Source: a bacterium
Lineage (GTDB): Bacteria > Latescibacterota > UBA2968 > GCA-2709665
Assembly (NCBI GenBank): GCA_027619145.1
Contig: JAQCGA010000096.1
Location: forward strand, 1 to 10,139
Length of the DNA stretch: 10,139 nt
Direction: 5' to 3'
Shown in pieces: positions 1 through 7,605 of the stretch. Under the pieces are notes generated by a model, which did no database searches, was not told the origin of the DNA, and saw only the letters and a list, made by a program, of their open reading frames with translations. Position numbers and translations under genes: made by a program. Positions within the stretch are counted from its first letter, which is position 1. Every line of letters begins with the position of its first letter.

Positions 1-3000
1 GGTAGGGAACGCAATTTGGAAGTACCCGAACATGGGCAAGCTGTAAAAGGTAGACATTTGCATGCGCAATTCGAAGCCCCAGTCTGTGAGGAAAGCAGAA
101 CGCTTAAACTTGTTGTCCGAGTCCAGCAGAGAACTGAGGCTTTCGAAATTTCCGGTAGCGCCTGTTTCAACGAAGACAGTGCCGTAGATTTTGCTGAAGA
201 GGAAGGGCGGTAGTTCTTTTCCGGCAGTTTCGACGATGGGGAAGGTGAAGCTGGCCCGGCCGAAGAAGACCTTGCCGCCGGAGAGCGAGAAGTAAGGGTA
301 GCCGCGGAGTGTGCCGAGGCCGCCCAGATAGTAGCGCAGGGGGAAGTAAAAGACGCCTTCGGACGTTCCGCCGTTTTGCTGCACTTCTTTGATGGGTTTA
401 TCTTTGTAAGCCGTAAACGCCTGAAGGGCCAGTGTGGTGCGTCCGGGGAAAGAGAGGAATTCGTTCCAGGAAAAAATATATTCGTTGATGCCGAGCTTGG
501 TTTTGTCGTCTCGGAAGAGTGTAGGCGATACATCTCCCTGTGAGGGATCCGGGATTCCATCCTGGTTCAGGTCCGCAGAAAGAGCCAGCGAGTCCGTAAT
601 TGTGGCGTTGATGCGCCGATAGCGGAAGGTGACGGCACGGCCTCCGGAAGGGTTGACGAAGAGGTCTTTTGCGGGTGTAAAGCTCACGTAGCGCCATCCT
701 ACCCCCAGGTCGTTGCTACGGTAATAATTGAGTTCCTGGTAGAGGAAGTCGTCCAGTACTTCCTGCTCGTCGCCTACGCCTGGAATCTGGCTGGTAATGT
801 CGGTAAGGGCTCCGGTATCCGGGTTTCTCTGGATGATATTTGTGCTGTCCAGGATAACCTGGTTGACGTGGAGACTTTCGGAGTAGCGGTGGTGGCCGTA
901 GGTGAACGAGAGGGCCTGCGTGCGGCCCAGGCCAATTTCGGCACCTACCATGAAGTCGTTGAACAAGTTCTTGTAGTTGTCCTCTTCTACCAGAGAGAGG
1001 TTGGTGTACTGGGTGACGTTGGGGATGAGTCGCAATTCGCCGTCTATGACTACCTGGAGTGTGCCTGTGGAGGTGTCTTTTTGGGCGGCAACAATACCCT
1101 GATCAATGAGGCTGTTGATGGTTTGCCGCTCTGCACCAAAAAAGAGGCGGGGCGAATAGGTTCGGTGTTCGGTGTGGATGCTGGGAAGGGCCTTTCGATA
1201 AGAAAAGTAAAGGTCCGAGTTGAGGTCCACATTTTTCTTTAAGTTTTTGCCAATGGTGAAGCCGGTGGTGATTTCATCGCTGCCGATCATGTCACCCCAG
1301 GAGGCTTCTCCGCCTACGCTGAGCTGGTCCAGGCCAAACCGGTTGCCAATGAAGGTGGGGCCTAAGAGAAGGATGGGCGTGACGCCAATCGAACTGAGCT
1401 GGCCAGAGTAGCGGCCTACATCGAAGAGGTCCTCAATATCTTCGCCGGTATAAATGCTTCGGTAATCGCGTCGCAGTGTATCTACCGATGCGGTGGCCAG
1501 GGCGCTGGATTTTTGCACCCGGTACACATTGTAGTTGGCCGCGTGATACCCCACGTAGAGGATGTCGTTGCCTTTGGGTGAAACCGAGGGTGTAAAAGCA
1601 CCGCCGATGACGTTGGTGATTTGTTCATGTCGGCCGGTAGTCAGGTCCATGCTATAGAGGTTAAAAATGCCGCTTCTGTCTGAGCTGTAAACAATTCCGC
1701 TGCCATCGGGCAGCCATACGGGGTCGCGTTCGTCGGCGTGGGAATTGATGAGGGTATGGAAGCCTGCGTTGTTGGCGTATGCCAGGCTGTCCGGGAAGGC
1801 TTTGAGGCTGTCTTCTCGAGCCACTCTGAGACTGTCTTCATTTACTGTGAGGCTGTCCGGGATGGTGGCAACTGTTGTTGAATCTTTTTCGATTGCCGCC
1901 ATTTTTCTGGGGCGCAGAGTTTGGTCGGGCTTTGCGCTGGGTTTGTCTTTTTTCTTGCGGATTTCGTTTGCTGGCATCGCAGTAGCGTCTGCACGGATCA
2001 CAGCAATGTCGCGGTCTTCGCCCCGGAAGATGGTAAAGAGAAGTTCTTTGCCGTCTGGAGACCACTGGGGACGGTAGTACTGGGTACCGTCGTTGTTGTT
2101 GGTAAGGTATCGGATGTGGGTGCCATCTATATTGAGCAAACCCAGGTTGGAGGTGCCGTCTTCGTTTCCTACGAATGCAATTTGCTTTCCGTCTGGTGAA
2201 ATGGCCGGGTCGCGACCGCGCAGACCCACGGTGAGGCGGCGTTCTTTGCGGGTGTTCATGTCGTAGAGGAAGAGGTCCCAGAAGCCCCCCACGACATTGG
2301 CATAGAGCAGTTTGTTGCCGTCGGGTGTCCAGGAGACGGGCAGGTCCACGTATTTTCCGGGTTTGATTTCCTGTGCTTTTCGGCTCGCAAGATCCATGAC
2401 CATCAAGCGCATTAAAGCGTAGTCGTTGCCTTCGTTGCTGAGGAAAGCAACACGGGAGCCGTCTGGAGAATAGATGGGGTGGGTTTCTACGGAACCCCGG
2501 TTGGAAATCAATTCCCCTTCTTGTTCACCCTGGGTGCGTATGGAATCTGCAACGGAACCGTACTGCTTCTGGATGTGGGCTTTCCAATCTGAGAAAAGCT
2601 GGCCGGCAGAAATGCCCAGGCTTTTTTTGATGGATGAGTTGAAGTTGAGAATGGGGCGTTCTTGAGATAGGGCACGTACTTTTTCGGTACCGAAACGATC
2701 TTCAATGTAGTTGAGCAGGGCATACCCCTGGTTATAGACCATTTCTCCGTGGTAGCCGCTTTTTCCGCTTGTGGTGCCGGCATCTACAAAGCTGAGCAGG
2801 TCTTGTTCCAGGGTGGCCATCCGCAGCAGCATGTCCCGGTGGGTGTCCCAGGAATCTCCACCGTATTTACGGGATTCGTACTGGGCGATGCCTTCGGAGA
2901 ACCAGCGTGGCAAGGCCAGGTGATAGAGGGGTAAAACAAAGCTAAAATCCGGGTTCTGGTTGGACTGACTTGCACCGACAATCCCGAAGGCGAAGGGCAG

Positions 3001-3558
3001 GCTGTTGTGCGCGGCTTTGAGGGTGACGTGGTGTGTGAGTTCGTGTGTAAATACGTCGCGGACCCAGTCGTTGGTGCCGCGCACGTCCCATTGGGAAGGG
3101 GAGGCCCAGAACATGATGAAGTTGCCCAGGTAGAACGAGTAGGCATTGCCCAGGTAGTCCACGTTGTCTACTACCAGGACGTTGACCGGCGCGTAGCGTT
3201 CGAGTGAGCCGGGATAGTAGCTGGAGAGTTGTTCAAAGACGTCGTCTGCAAACTCGGCAATACGCCGGGCAGTGTACTCTGCATCTGTGTAGTAGATGGA
3301 AAAATACTTGGTGTGAATTGCCCGTGCGCCCGGGCCGGTGAGGCCGAGCAGCGAAGGGAAAAACTCGTGTACTTCGCGTTCCCAGTCGTAGCTGGGCATG
3401 GTGCGGTTCAGGGGTACATTGGCCAGATCTATAACCGGTCCGTTCTGAAGCCGCTGGGGAATATACTGGGCATCTGAACGGGCTGGCAGGCCTGCCAGCA
3501 GAAGAAAAAATGTGAGAGAAAAGAGGAGTACGGCGGATGGGCGTGGAAGAAAATTCAC
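1..3558 (-). CDS. Secreted metallopeptidase / PD40 propeller / outer-membrane barrel fusion protein (C-terminus off the window)
   Basis: The reading frame is open for 1186 codons and leaves the left edge without a stop. I chose the GTG at 3558 because AGGAG lies 7 nt upstream and a signal peptide follows directly (hydrophobic core about residues 9-24, likely cleavage after SDA, residue 30). Residues about 80-340 look like a gluzincin peptidase: H172-E-L-T-H176 and, 46 residues later, W219-F-S-E222-G, the usual zinc-ligand arrangement of peptidase MA-like enzymes. Residues about 355-680 carry TolB/PD40 propeller blades with SPDG-type turns near 364, 411, 454, 500, 616 and 660, interrupted by a charged linker (about 520-600) with four Asp-Ser-Leu repeats. 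From about 715 on, alternating aromatic/polar strands and R1085-G-Y1087 resemble the C-terminal barrel of Omp85/surface-antigen proteins. The first two assignments rest on clear motifs; the barrel is inferred. It probably acts at the outer membrane. Its substrate is unknown. Confidence 0.88.
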   Translation of the reverse strand, partial: MNFLPRPSAVLLFSLTFFLLLAGLPARSDAQYIPQRLQNGPVIDLANVPLNRTMPSYDWEREVHEFFPSLLGLTGPGARAIHTKYFSIYYTDAEYTARRIAEFADDVFEQLSSYYPGSLERYAPVNVLVVDNVDYLGNAYSFYLGNFIMFWASPSQWDVRGTNDWVRDVFTHELTHHVTLKAAHNSLPFAFGIVGASQSNQNPDFSFVLPLYHLALPRWFSEGIAQYESRKYGGDSWDTHRDMLLRMATLEQDLLSFVDAGTTSGKSGYHGEMVYNQGYALLNYIEDRFGTEKVRALSQERPILNFNSSIKKSLGISAGQLFSDWKAHIQKQYGSVADSIRTQGEQEGELISNRGSVETHPIYSPDGSRVAFLSNEGNDYALMRLMVMDLASRKAQEIKPGKYVDLPVSWTPDGNKLLYANVVGGFWDLFLYDMNTRKERRLTVGLRGRDPAISPDGKQIAFVGNEDGTSNLGLLNIDGTHIRYLTNNNDGTQYYRPQWSPDGKELLFTIFRGEDRDIAVIRADATAMPANEIRKKKDKPSAKPDQTLRPRKMAAIEKDSTTVATIPDSLTVNEDSLRVAREDSLKAFPDSLAYANNAGFHTLINSHADERDPVWLPDGSGIVYSSDRSGIFNLYSMDLTTGRHEQITNVIGGAFTPSVSPKGNDILYVGYHAANYNVYRVQKSSALATASVDTLRRDYRSIYTGEDIEDLFDVGRYSGQLSSIGVTPILLLGPTFIGNRFGLDQLSVGGEASWGDMIGSDEITTGFTIGKNLKKNVDLNSDLYFSYRKALPSIHTEHRTYSPRLFFGAERQTINSLIDQGIVAAQKDTSTGTLQVVIDGELRLIPNVTQYTNLSLVEEDNYKNLFNDFMVGAEIGLGRTQALSFTYGHHRYSESLHVNQVILDSTNIIQRNPDTGALTDITSQIPGVGDEQEVLDDFLYQELNYYRSNDLGVGWRYVSFTPAKDLFVNPSGGRAVTFRYRRINATITDSLALSADLNQDGIPDPSQGDVSPTLFRDDKTKLGINEYIFSWNEFLSFPGRTTLALQAFTAYKDKPIKEVQQNGGTSEGVFYFPLRYYLGGLGTLRGYPYFSLSGGKVFFGRASFTFPIVETAGKELPPFLFSKIYGTVFVETGATGNFESLSSLLDSDNKFKRSAFLTDWGFELRMQMSTFYSLPMFGYFQIAFPT

Positions 3559-3565
3559 GTTGTTT

Positions 3566-3570
3566 CTCCT
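3566..3570 (-). promoter_or_regulatory. Ribosome binding site deciding a GTG start
   Basis: AGGAG on the minus strand stands 7 nt before GTG at 3558. No ATG occurs in this frame before the signal-peptide core, so this site fixes the unusual GTG start of the large fusion gene. Confidence 0.75.
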
Positions 3571-3600
3571 AAAGGGTAAGAAGCGCCGCTTGTTCGGGCG

Positions 3601-3629
3601 ATAATATATGGGAGGCCACACCCCGGCAA
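3601..3629 (-). promoter_or_regulatory. Candidate sigma70-type promoter of the large fusion gene
   Basis: On the minus strand TTGCCG (3629-3624, four of six consensus bases) is followed after exactly 17 nt by TATTAT (3606-3601, five of six). Transcription would begin near 3594 and leave a leader of about 36 nt that includes the AGGAG site. The spacing is ideal and the position fits the gene, but promoter rules in this lineage are unknown. Confidence 0.5.
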
Positions 3630-3684
3630 CGGTGCATTCAGGAGGCTACATTAAAGAAAAGGAAATATACATAAAGCGGACACA

Positions 3685-3700
3685 AAGACAAACTTGTCTT
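3685..3700. repeat. 16-bp dyad, possible operator
   Basis: The arms AAGACAA and TTGTCTT are perfect inverted repeats separated by AC. The dyad lies about 60 bp upstream of the -35 box of the candidate promoter, where an activator or repressor dimer could bind. No regulator gene is in the window, and a 7-bp arm pair can occur by chance in this AT-rich stretch. Confidence 0.3.
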
Positions 3701-3798
3701 GAAAAAAACACCTTTAATGTTTTTTCGAAATAAATCCATTGATGTTTTTTTGCAGTCTTTCCCGAGTGCTTTTATTGGGAATCTATTGTTGGAAAAAC

Positions 3799-3825
3799 CT
3801 GGATTCCCGCTTGCGCGGGAATGAC
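3799..3825. repeat. REP-like palindromic element, copy 1
   Basis: The core ATTCCCGC-TTGC-GCGGGAAT has perfect 8-bp arms, flanked by CTGG on the left and GAC on the right. A second copy with the same flanks lies 61 bp further on. Short GC-rich palindromes with ATTCCCG/CGGGAAT arms are widespread dispersed repeats in many bacterial genomes; that this is such a family here is inferred from the two copies. Confidence 0.75.
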
Positions 3826-3859
3826 TTCACACCCCCAACCACACCCGCCCGATCAAACC

Positions 3860-3886
3860 CTGGATTCCCGCGCAAGCGGGAATGAC
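3860..3886. repeat. REP-like palindromic element, copy 2, with reversed core
   Basis: The same CTGG and GAC flanks and the same 8-bp arms as copy 1, but the 4-nt centre is GCAA instead of TTGC, which is its exact reverse complement. The two copies are therefore identical except that the 20-bp core reads in opposite directions. Between them lie 34 bp of C-rich sequence. Confidence 0.75.
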
Positions 3887-3890
3887 ATCA

Positions 3891-3926
3891 GAGGGACCAA
3901 TGGATACATGGTCCCTCTTTTTTTTT
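3891..3926 (+). terminator. Rho-independent-type terminator hairpin pointing along the plus strand
   Basis: GAGGGACCA (3891-3899) and TGGTCCCTC (3909-3917) form a perfect 9-bp stem with a 9-nt loop, followed at once by nine T (3918-3926). This is the classical intrinsic form, but only for plus-strand transcription. On the minus strand the A-tract comes before the stem and no T-run follows, so it does not look like a canonical terminator for the ATPase operon ending at 3936. No plus-strand gene is visible to its left. Confidence 0.65.
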
Positions 3927-3928
3927 GA

Positions 3929-3959
3929 GAATCTCTCAGAGGTCGGTTCTGAGGGATTC
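3929..3959. repeat. Imperfect inverted repeat across the stop codon of the OppF-like gene
   Basis: GAATCTCTCAGA (3929-3940) and TCTGAGGGATTC (3948-3959) pair over 12 positions with one mismatch, or a G-U wobble in RNA, around a 7-nt loop. It contains the TGA stop at 3938-3936 and the last codons of the gene. In the transcript it could protect the 3' end or help stop transcription, but on the minus strand it is followed by A rather than U. Confidence 0.45.
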
Positions 3960-4934
3960 TTTCTGGCCGGTTCTGAGGATGCAGGCAGCGCTGTGGTCGG
4001 ATTCAATTTCGAGTAGTTCCGGGACAATGTGTTTGCAGGATTCCTCCCGTTCCGGGCAACGCGGATGGAACGGGCAACCGGAAGGTACGTTGGCTGGACT
4101 GGGCACGTCTCCGGTGAGGATGGTGCGCTGTTTTTTGATTGTGGGATCCGGCACTGGCACCGCAGAGAGCAGGGCTTTTGTATAGGGGTGCTGGGGATTG
4201 TTGTAGAGTGTTTGACTGTCTGCAATCTCCACAATTTTCCCCAGATACATGACGGCTACGCGGTTGGAAATGTGGCGGACCACACTGAGGTCGTGGGCTA
4301 CAAAGAGGTAGGTGAGCCCCAGTTGTGACTGCAAGTCCTGGAGCAGGTTGATGATTTGGGCCTGGATGGAGACGTCCAGTGCAGAGACGGGTTCGTCTGC
4401 GACAATAAAATCTGGATTGACTGCCAGGGCGCGGGCAATGCCAATCCGCTGGCGCTGGCCGCCGCTGAATTCGTGCGGGTAGCGGCGGGTGTATTCTGGC
4501 CGCAGGCCCACAATATCCATGAGTTCGGATACTCGATTTTTGAGCTTCTCTCCGGAGGCCAGTTTGTGGATTTTCAGGGCTTCGGTGAGCATGCCGCCCA
4601 CGGTCATTCGGGGGTTGAGAGACGAGTAGGGGTCCTGAAAGATGATTTGCATGTGGCGGCGCATGGCGCGGAGGTCTCCGGCATCCAGGCCAAGCACATC
4701 TGTGCCGCGGAAGCGGACTTCTCCGGCGGTGGCTTCAATCAGGCGTAAAATGGTGCGCCCGGCCGTGGTCTTGCCGCAGCCGGATTCGCCTACGAGTCCC
4801 AGGGTTTCCCCTTCGTTAATGGTGAGGCTAATGCCGTCTACGGCCCGGACCTGTCCTACGGTTTGGGAGAAGATCCCCCGGGTGATGGGGAAGTGTTTTT
4901 TGAGATTACGAACTTCCAGAAGAGGTTGGGCCAT
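3936..4934 (-). CDS. oppF: Oligopeptide/dipeptide ABC transporter ATPase, OppF/DppF-like
   Basis: A 332-residue cytoplasmic ATPase that would power import of peptides, nickel or related solutes through an Opp/Dpp-type inner-membrane permease. Visible motifs are Walker A GESGCGKT (49-56), the Q-loop at Q100 in [10 protein letters not shown], the signature SGGQRQR (157-163), Walker B ending in D180-E181, and the switch His at H214. The C-terminal oligopeptide-type extension has [10 protein letters not shown] and four Cys (287, 293, 300, 318), a pattern linked in some relatives to an iron-sulfur cluster. The Met at 4934 gives the usual family start ([11 protein letters not shown]); the frame is open further upstream to an ATG at 5066, but that part overlaps the preceding gene. 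It starts 2 nt after the OppD-like stop with no clear Shine-Dalgarno, so coupled translation is likely. The substrate cannot be told from the ATPase alone. Confidence 0.93.
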   Translation of the reverse strand: MAQPLLEVRNLKKHFPITRGIFSQTVGQVRAVDGISLTINEGETLGLVGESGCGKTTAGRTILRLIEATAGEVRFRGTDVLGLDAGDLRAMRRHMQIIFQDPYSSLNPRMTVGGMLTEALKIHKLASGEKLKNRVSELMDIVGLRPEYTRRYPHEFSGGQRQRIGIARALAVNPDFIVADEPVSALDVSIQAQIINLLQDLQSQLGLTYLFVAHDLSVVRHISNRVAVMYLGKIVEIADSQTLYNNPQHPYTKALLSAVPVPDPTIKKQRTILTGDVPSPANVPSGCPFHPRCPEREESCKHIVPELLEIESDHSAACILRTGQKESLRTDL

Positions 4935-4936
4935 GC

Positions 4937-5941
4937 TCAGGTGGTTTCCCTTTGAGGAGCGGCGGCTGGATACCCGCTGGCCATCCAGCAGGCCACGGAG
5001 CAGGTTTCGCCAATGCGTAGCAGTTCTGGTTCCTGTTCTCGGCAAATGGTCTCTGCCTGGTCGCACCGAGGGGCAAACCGGCAGGCTTCGGGAAAGCGGG
5101 TGGCGTCTGGTACGGTGCCTCGGATGACGGAGAGCCGATCTTTCTTTTCTGTCAGTTTTGGAATGGACGCCAGCAAACCTTGCGTGTATGGGTGCTTGGG
5201 ATTGGCAAAAAGTTCTTCTACAGTACCTGTTTCTACAATTTTTCCGGCATACATCACGGCCACTCGGTCCGCTACTTCGGCAATGACGCCCAGGTCGTGG
5301 GTGATCATCAACACGGCCATGCCCAGTTCTTGCTGGAGCCGGGCGAGCAGTTCCAGAATTTGGGCCTGGATGGTTACATCCAGTGCGGTAGTGGGTTCGT
5401 CTGCAATGAGCAGGTCTGGATTACAGGAAAGAGCCATAGCAATCATAACGCGCTGGCGCATGCCACCCGAGAGCTGGTGGGGATACTCGTTGGCGCGTTG
5501 GGCTGGATCTGGAATGCCAACGAGGTTGAGCATTTCTTCGGTTTTTTCGCGTGCAGCATCCTGGTCCAGGTTCTGGTGTAACATGACAGCTTCGTCGATC
5601 TGGTATCCGCAGGTGAATACCGGGTTGAGGCTGGTCATGGGTTCCTGGAAGATCATGGCAAGGTCGTTGCCGCGTACGTCGCGCATCTGGTCATCGCTGA
5701 GGTCCATCAGGTTGCGGCCCCGAAAGCGGATTTTTCCTGAGACGATCTCTCCGGGTGGGCTGGGAATGAGGCGCATGATGGAGAGAGAGGTGACACTTTT
5801 TCCGCAGCCAGATTCGCCCACGAGACCCAGGGTTTCGCCTTTGGACAGGGTGAAAGAAACCCCGTCTACGGCGCGGGCAATGCCATTGTCTGTGTGGAAA
5901 TGGGTTTTGAGGTTTTCTACTTCTAGAAGTAGTTCAGACAT
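4937..5941 (-). CDS. oppD: Oligopeptide/dipeptide ABC transporter ATPase, OppD/DppD-like
   Basis: A 334-residue partner ATPase expected to form a heterodimer with the OppF-like protein beneath a permease pair. It shows Walker A GESGCGKS (42-49), the Q-loop at Q99 in [10 protein letters not shown], the signature LSGGMRQR (157-164), Walker B LLIADEP with D181-E182, and the switch His at H215. The [12 protein letters not shown] segment (250-261) and Cys 287, 293, 300, 314 and 318 mark the oligopeptide-type C-terminal domain. The order OppD then OppF is normal for such operons, but the permease and binding-protein genes that usually precede them are absent: upstream is an unrelated membrane protein ending at 6041, 99 bp away. 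The ATPases may serve permeases encoded elsewhere. The ATG at 5941 fits the family N-terminus; only a weak GGAA precedes it. Confidence 0.93.
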   Translation of the reverse strand: MSELLLEVENLKTHFHTDNGIARAVDGVSFTLSKGETLGLVGESGCGKSVTSLSIMRLIPSPPGEIVSGKIRFRGRNLMDLSDDQMRDVRGNDLAMIFQEPMTSLNPVFTCGYQIDEAVMLHQNLDQDAAREKTEEMLNLVGIPDPAQRANEYPHQLSGGMRQRVMIAMALSCNPDLLIADEPTTALDVTIQAQILELLARLQQELGMAVLMITHDLGVIAEVADRVAVMYAGKIVETGTVEELFANPKHPYTQGLLASIPKLTEKKDRLSVIRGTVPDATRFPEACRFAPRCDQAETICREQEPELLRIGETCSVACWMASGYPAAAPQRETT

Positions 5942-5949
5942 AAGGTTCC

Positions 5950-5955
5950 ATTATA
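5950..5955 (-). promoter_or_regulatory. Isolated consensus -10 box in front of the OppD-like gene
   Basis: A perfect TATAAT on the minus strand ends 8 nt before the ATG at 5941. No acceptable -35 box is found at 15-18 nt and there is no extended TG. If used, transcription would begin at or within a few bases of the start codon and give a nearly leaderless message. Confidence 0.25.
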
Positions 5956-6040
5956 TAAGGTAGCGGCACAATGGTTTGGACTCCCGGATGGGGGTTGTGT
6001 TCCATAAATAAGGCAAAAGGCAGAATAAGAACCATGCGTT

Positions 6041-6763
6041 TTAAAATAGCGGGAGGTTCAGGTGAAGCCAATCTTCCATGAGGAAGCTGACGCGGCCAAT
6101 CAGTAAGGAGAGGCGAGCCATGACGGTGTAGCCGAAGGAAGCGCCAAAAGAGATCATGAGAAACCAGATGCCCACGCGGGATACGCCGCCGACCACGCCT
6201 TTGTGCTCGACGGAAAAGTAAAAATAAACCAGTACGCTGACCACGCCTACAAGGATGATGATCGCGTTGATATCCAGGCCTGTACCGGTTTGCCAGATTG
6301 GGCGGATGCTGGGTTCGATTTGTTGAAGTACAAAAGAGGCGATGCGGCGCGGAATGGACAGGCCGGCACCCAGGCCCACGAAAAAGGCGAACGAGAGGCG
6401 GCTGAGCCAGACGCCTTTGCCCACCAGGCGGGTCATCAGGAACAGGCCCAGGAAGGTGGGTACCAGAACCAGCCACCGGGGGTCTGCTCGGAAGAGCGGG
6501 TCTACTACGTCAACCAGGATGTTCTGGTACCAGACCTGGGCCAGCTCGTAGGCCGCCACTACGCCTACGTAGAGGTGCTCCGCAAATTTGAAAAGCTGGT
6601 TGTCCCGGTAGAGAAAGCTGTACAGGGCCAGGGTGAGTCCGGCGGCAAGGATCACACCAAAACCGGTCCAGTCTGCAACGAGCCGGCCAGAGCCGAGCAG
6701 GTAGATGTTGATTGCGCCGAAGACAGCAACAAAGGCCAGAAAGATGACAGAGTCTCGGTTCAT
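6041..6763 (-). CDS. Conserved seven-helix membrane protein of unknown function
   Basis: A 240-residue integral membrane protein. Hydrophobic segments lie at about 5-23, 32-51, 63-83, 96-113, 120-137, 163-183 and 196-213. Polar landmarks are the loop RDNQLFKFAEHLYVG (about 53-67), with several charged and aromatic residues at a membrane boundary, and SIPRR (136-140). The first looks like the family signature; I cannot name an enzyme or transporter family. The ATG at 6763 overlaps the stop of the preceding gene as ATGA, with AAAGGAA upstream, so translation is coupled and the products probably work together. The frame is open upstream to 7054, but that part overlaps the previous gene. It is the last gene of the membrane cluster, and no terminator follows it. 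Confidence 0.85.
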   Translation of the reverse strand: MNRDSVIFLAFVAVFGAINIYLLGSGRLVADWTGFGVILAAGLTLALYSFLYRDNQLFKFAEHLYVGVVAAYELAQVWYQNILVDVVDPLFRADPRWLVLVPTFLGLFLMTRLVGKGVWLSRLSFAFFVGLGAGLSIPRRIASFVLQQIEPSIRPIWQTGTGLDINAIIILVGVVSVLVYFYFSVEHKGVVGGVSRVGIWFLMISFGASFGYTVMARLSLLIGRVSFLMEDWLHLNLPLF

Positions 6764-7605
6764 TCGGCGGTTCCTTTCGCCGGGCCGGAAGACCTGTGGT
6801 GTAAGAAGAAGACTACATTTCCAAGCAAGATGAATGCGATAATGAGGACGTGGGCCACGGACTGGGGACGCATGCCGCTTATAGCCAGTCCTTTTCGGTT
6901 GATGAGAGATTCGTATCCAGCCGCGCCCGCAAGACCCCCAATGAGGCCGTTGAGCTGCCCGGACTGGAGGAAGGGGAAATAATCTGGAGCCATCACCGCT
7001 GTGCAGCCCGCGCCCAGAGGAAAACGGTAGCGCTCCTGACCGTAGGCGATCCATTCGTCAATCCCAGGAAAACCGGAGGCGAGGTCGAGGACGTAGTTGA
7101 AATCCCGCAGGGAGCGAATATTGCGGGTGACGTCCATGTCTGCTGTGGTGTTTCCGCGGATGTCTTTTTCGAAAGTGGCGTGCAGGTCCTGGCCCATATT
7201 GAGTACCAGGATGGCTCCGCCGGCTTTGAAGCCGAGGAAGGCGTAGTCTTTTCCGTACTGACGATCGTATTCTCCGGCTGCGGTTTCAAAGGCTTGCTGG
7301 GCCAGGCCCACGGCCTCGGTGATAAGGGTGACGCCTACCACGCGAATGCCCCGGCTGAAGCAGTGGCGTAAAATGGCAAGGGCCATGGGCTGTAGCTCTG
7401 GCTGAGAACTGGGGCCGTAGTCGAAGGAGATGAGAACGGTGGGGTTTTCTTGTTCGGCCAGGAGGTCCAGGGCGTTATAGACAGAACGTACATTGGGCGT
7501 TGCTTTTACGGGCAGCTCAAACTGGACGAGCAGAGGAAGACACACGCTCAAGAAAACAGAAAAGTAGATGATGCGGCGGTCGATGTTCAGGAGGCGCTTT
7601 ATCAT
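6760..7605 (-). CDS. Membrane-anchored protein with a large, probably periplasmic domain
   Basis: A 281-residue protein with one helix near each end (about 12-28 and 249-268). Positive charges before the first helix (IKRLLNIDRR) and after the second (HHRSSGPAKG) place both ends in the cytoplasm and residues about 30-248 in the periplasm. The domain alternates predicted strands and helices (TVLISFDYG at 56-64, RVVGVTL at 88-94, AILVLNMG at 131-138) and ends in a glycine-rich stretch, GLIGGLAGAAGYES (220-233). No catalytic signature is recognised. The ATG at 7605 has GGAGGGG about 8 nt upstream and overlaps the previous stop as ATGA; longer starts such as 7734 lie inside the previous gene. Parts resemble the DUF6754-like domain of the gene at 9524-8352. 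The family is unknown to me. Confidence 0.83.
   Translation of the reverse strand: MIKRLLNIDRRIIYFSVFLSVCLPLLVQFELPVKATPNVRSVYNALDLLAEQENPTVLISFDYGPSSQPELQPMALAILRHCFSRGIRVVGVTLITEAVGLAQQAFETAAGEYDRQYGKDYAFLGFKAGGAILVLNMGQDLHATFEKDIRGNTTADMDVTRNIRSLRDFNYVLDLASGFPGIDEWIAYGQERYRFPLGAGCTAVMAPDYFPFLQSGQLNGLIGGLAGAAGYESLINRKGLAISGMRPQSVAHVLIIAFILLGNVVFFLHHRSSGPAKGTAE

Larger units (their letters stand above)
3559..3935. other. Intergenic region of about 380 bp without a gene
   Basis: This is the longest stretch without a coding frame. Next to the fusion gene it holds the promoter and leader (3559-3629), then an AT-rich part (about 3640-3795) with the 16-bp dyad and two copies of an (A/G)ATGTTTTTT motif. 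Two REP-like palindromes follow (3799-3825 and 3860-3886), then a hairpin with a T-tract (3891-3926). I found no tRNA-like fold and no credible small protein. It separates two minus-strand transcription units. Confidence 0.7.

Noticed and set aside
3929..3959. Hairpin at the end of the OppF-like gene as an intrinsic terminator of the ATPase operon
   Set aside because: On the minus strand it is followed by A residues, not a U-tract, and it includes the stop codon; kept only as an inverted repeat.
4935..5066. N-terminal extension of the OppF-like protein to the ATG at 5066
   Set aside because: The extra residues are Arg-rich, unlike the family, and overlap the end of the OppD-like gene; the start at 4934 matches the conserved N-terminus.
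5013..5963. Long plus-strand open frame of 316 codons
   Set aside because: It is antisense to the complete OppD-like ATPase, is rich in Ser/Arg with no domain pattern, and has no good ribosome site.
5934..6035. Minus-strand small frame of 33 residues between the seven-helix gene and the OppD-like gene
   Set aside because: It has no Shine-Dalgarno, overlaps the OppD-like start and shows no peptide features beyond a short hydrophobic stretch; a leader peptide cannot be excluded but is not supported.
6203..6982. Plus-strand open frame of 259 codons
   Set aside because: It runs antisense to two coupled membrane genes with clear helices, and its own product is low-complexity charged sequence.
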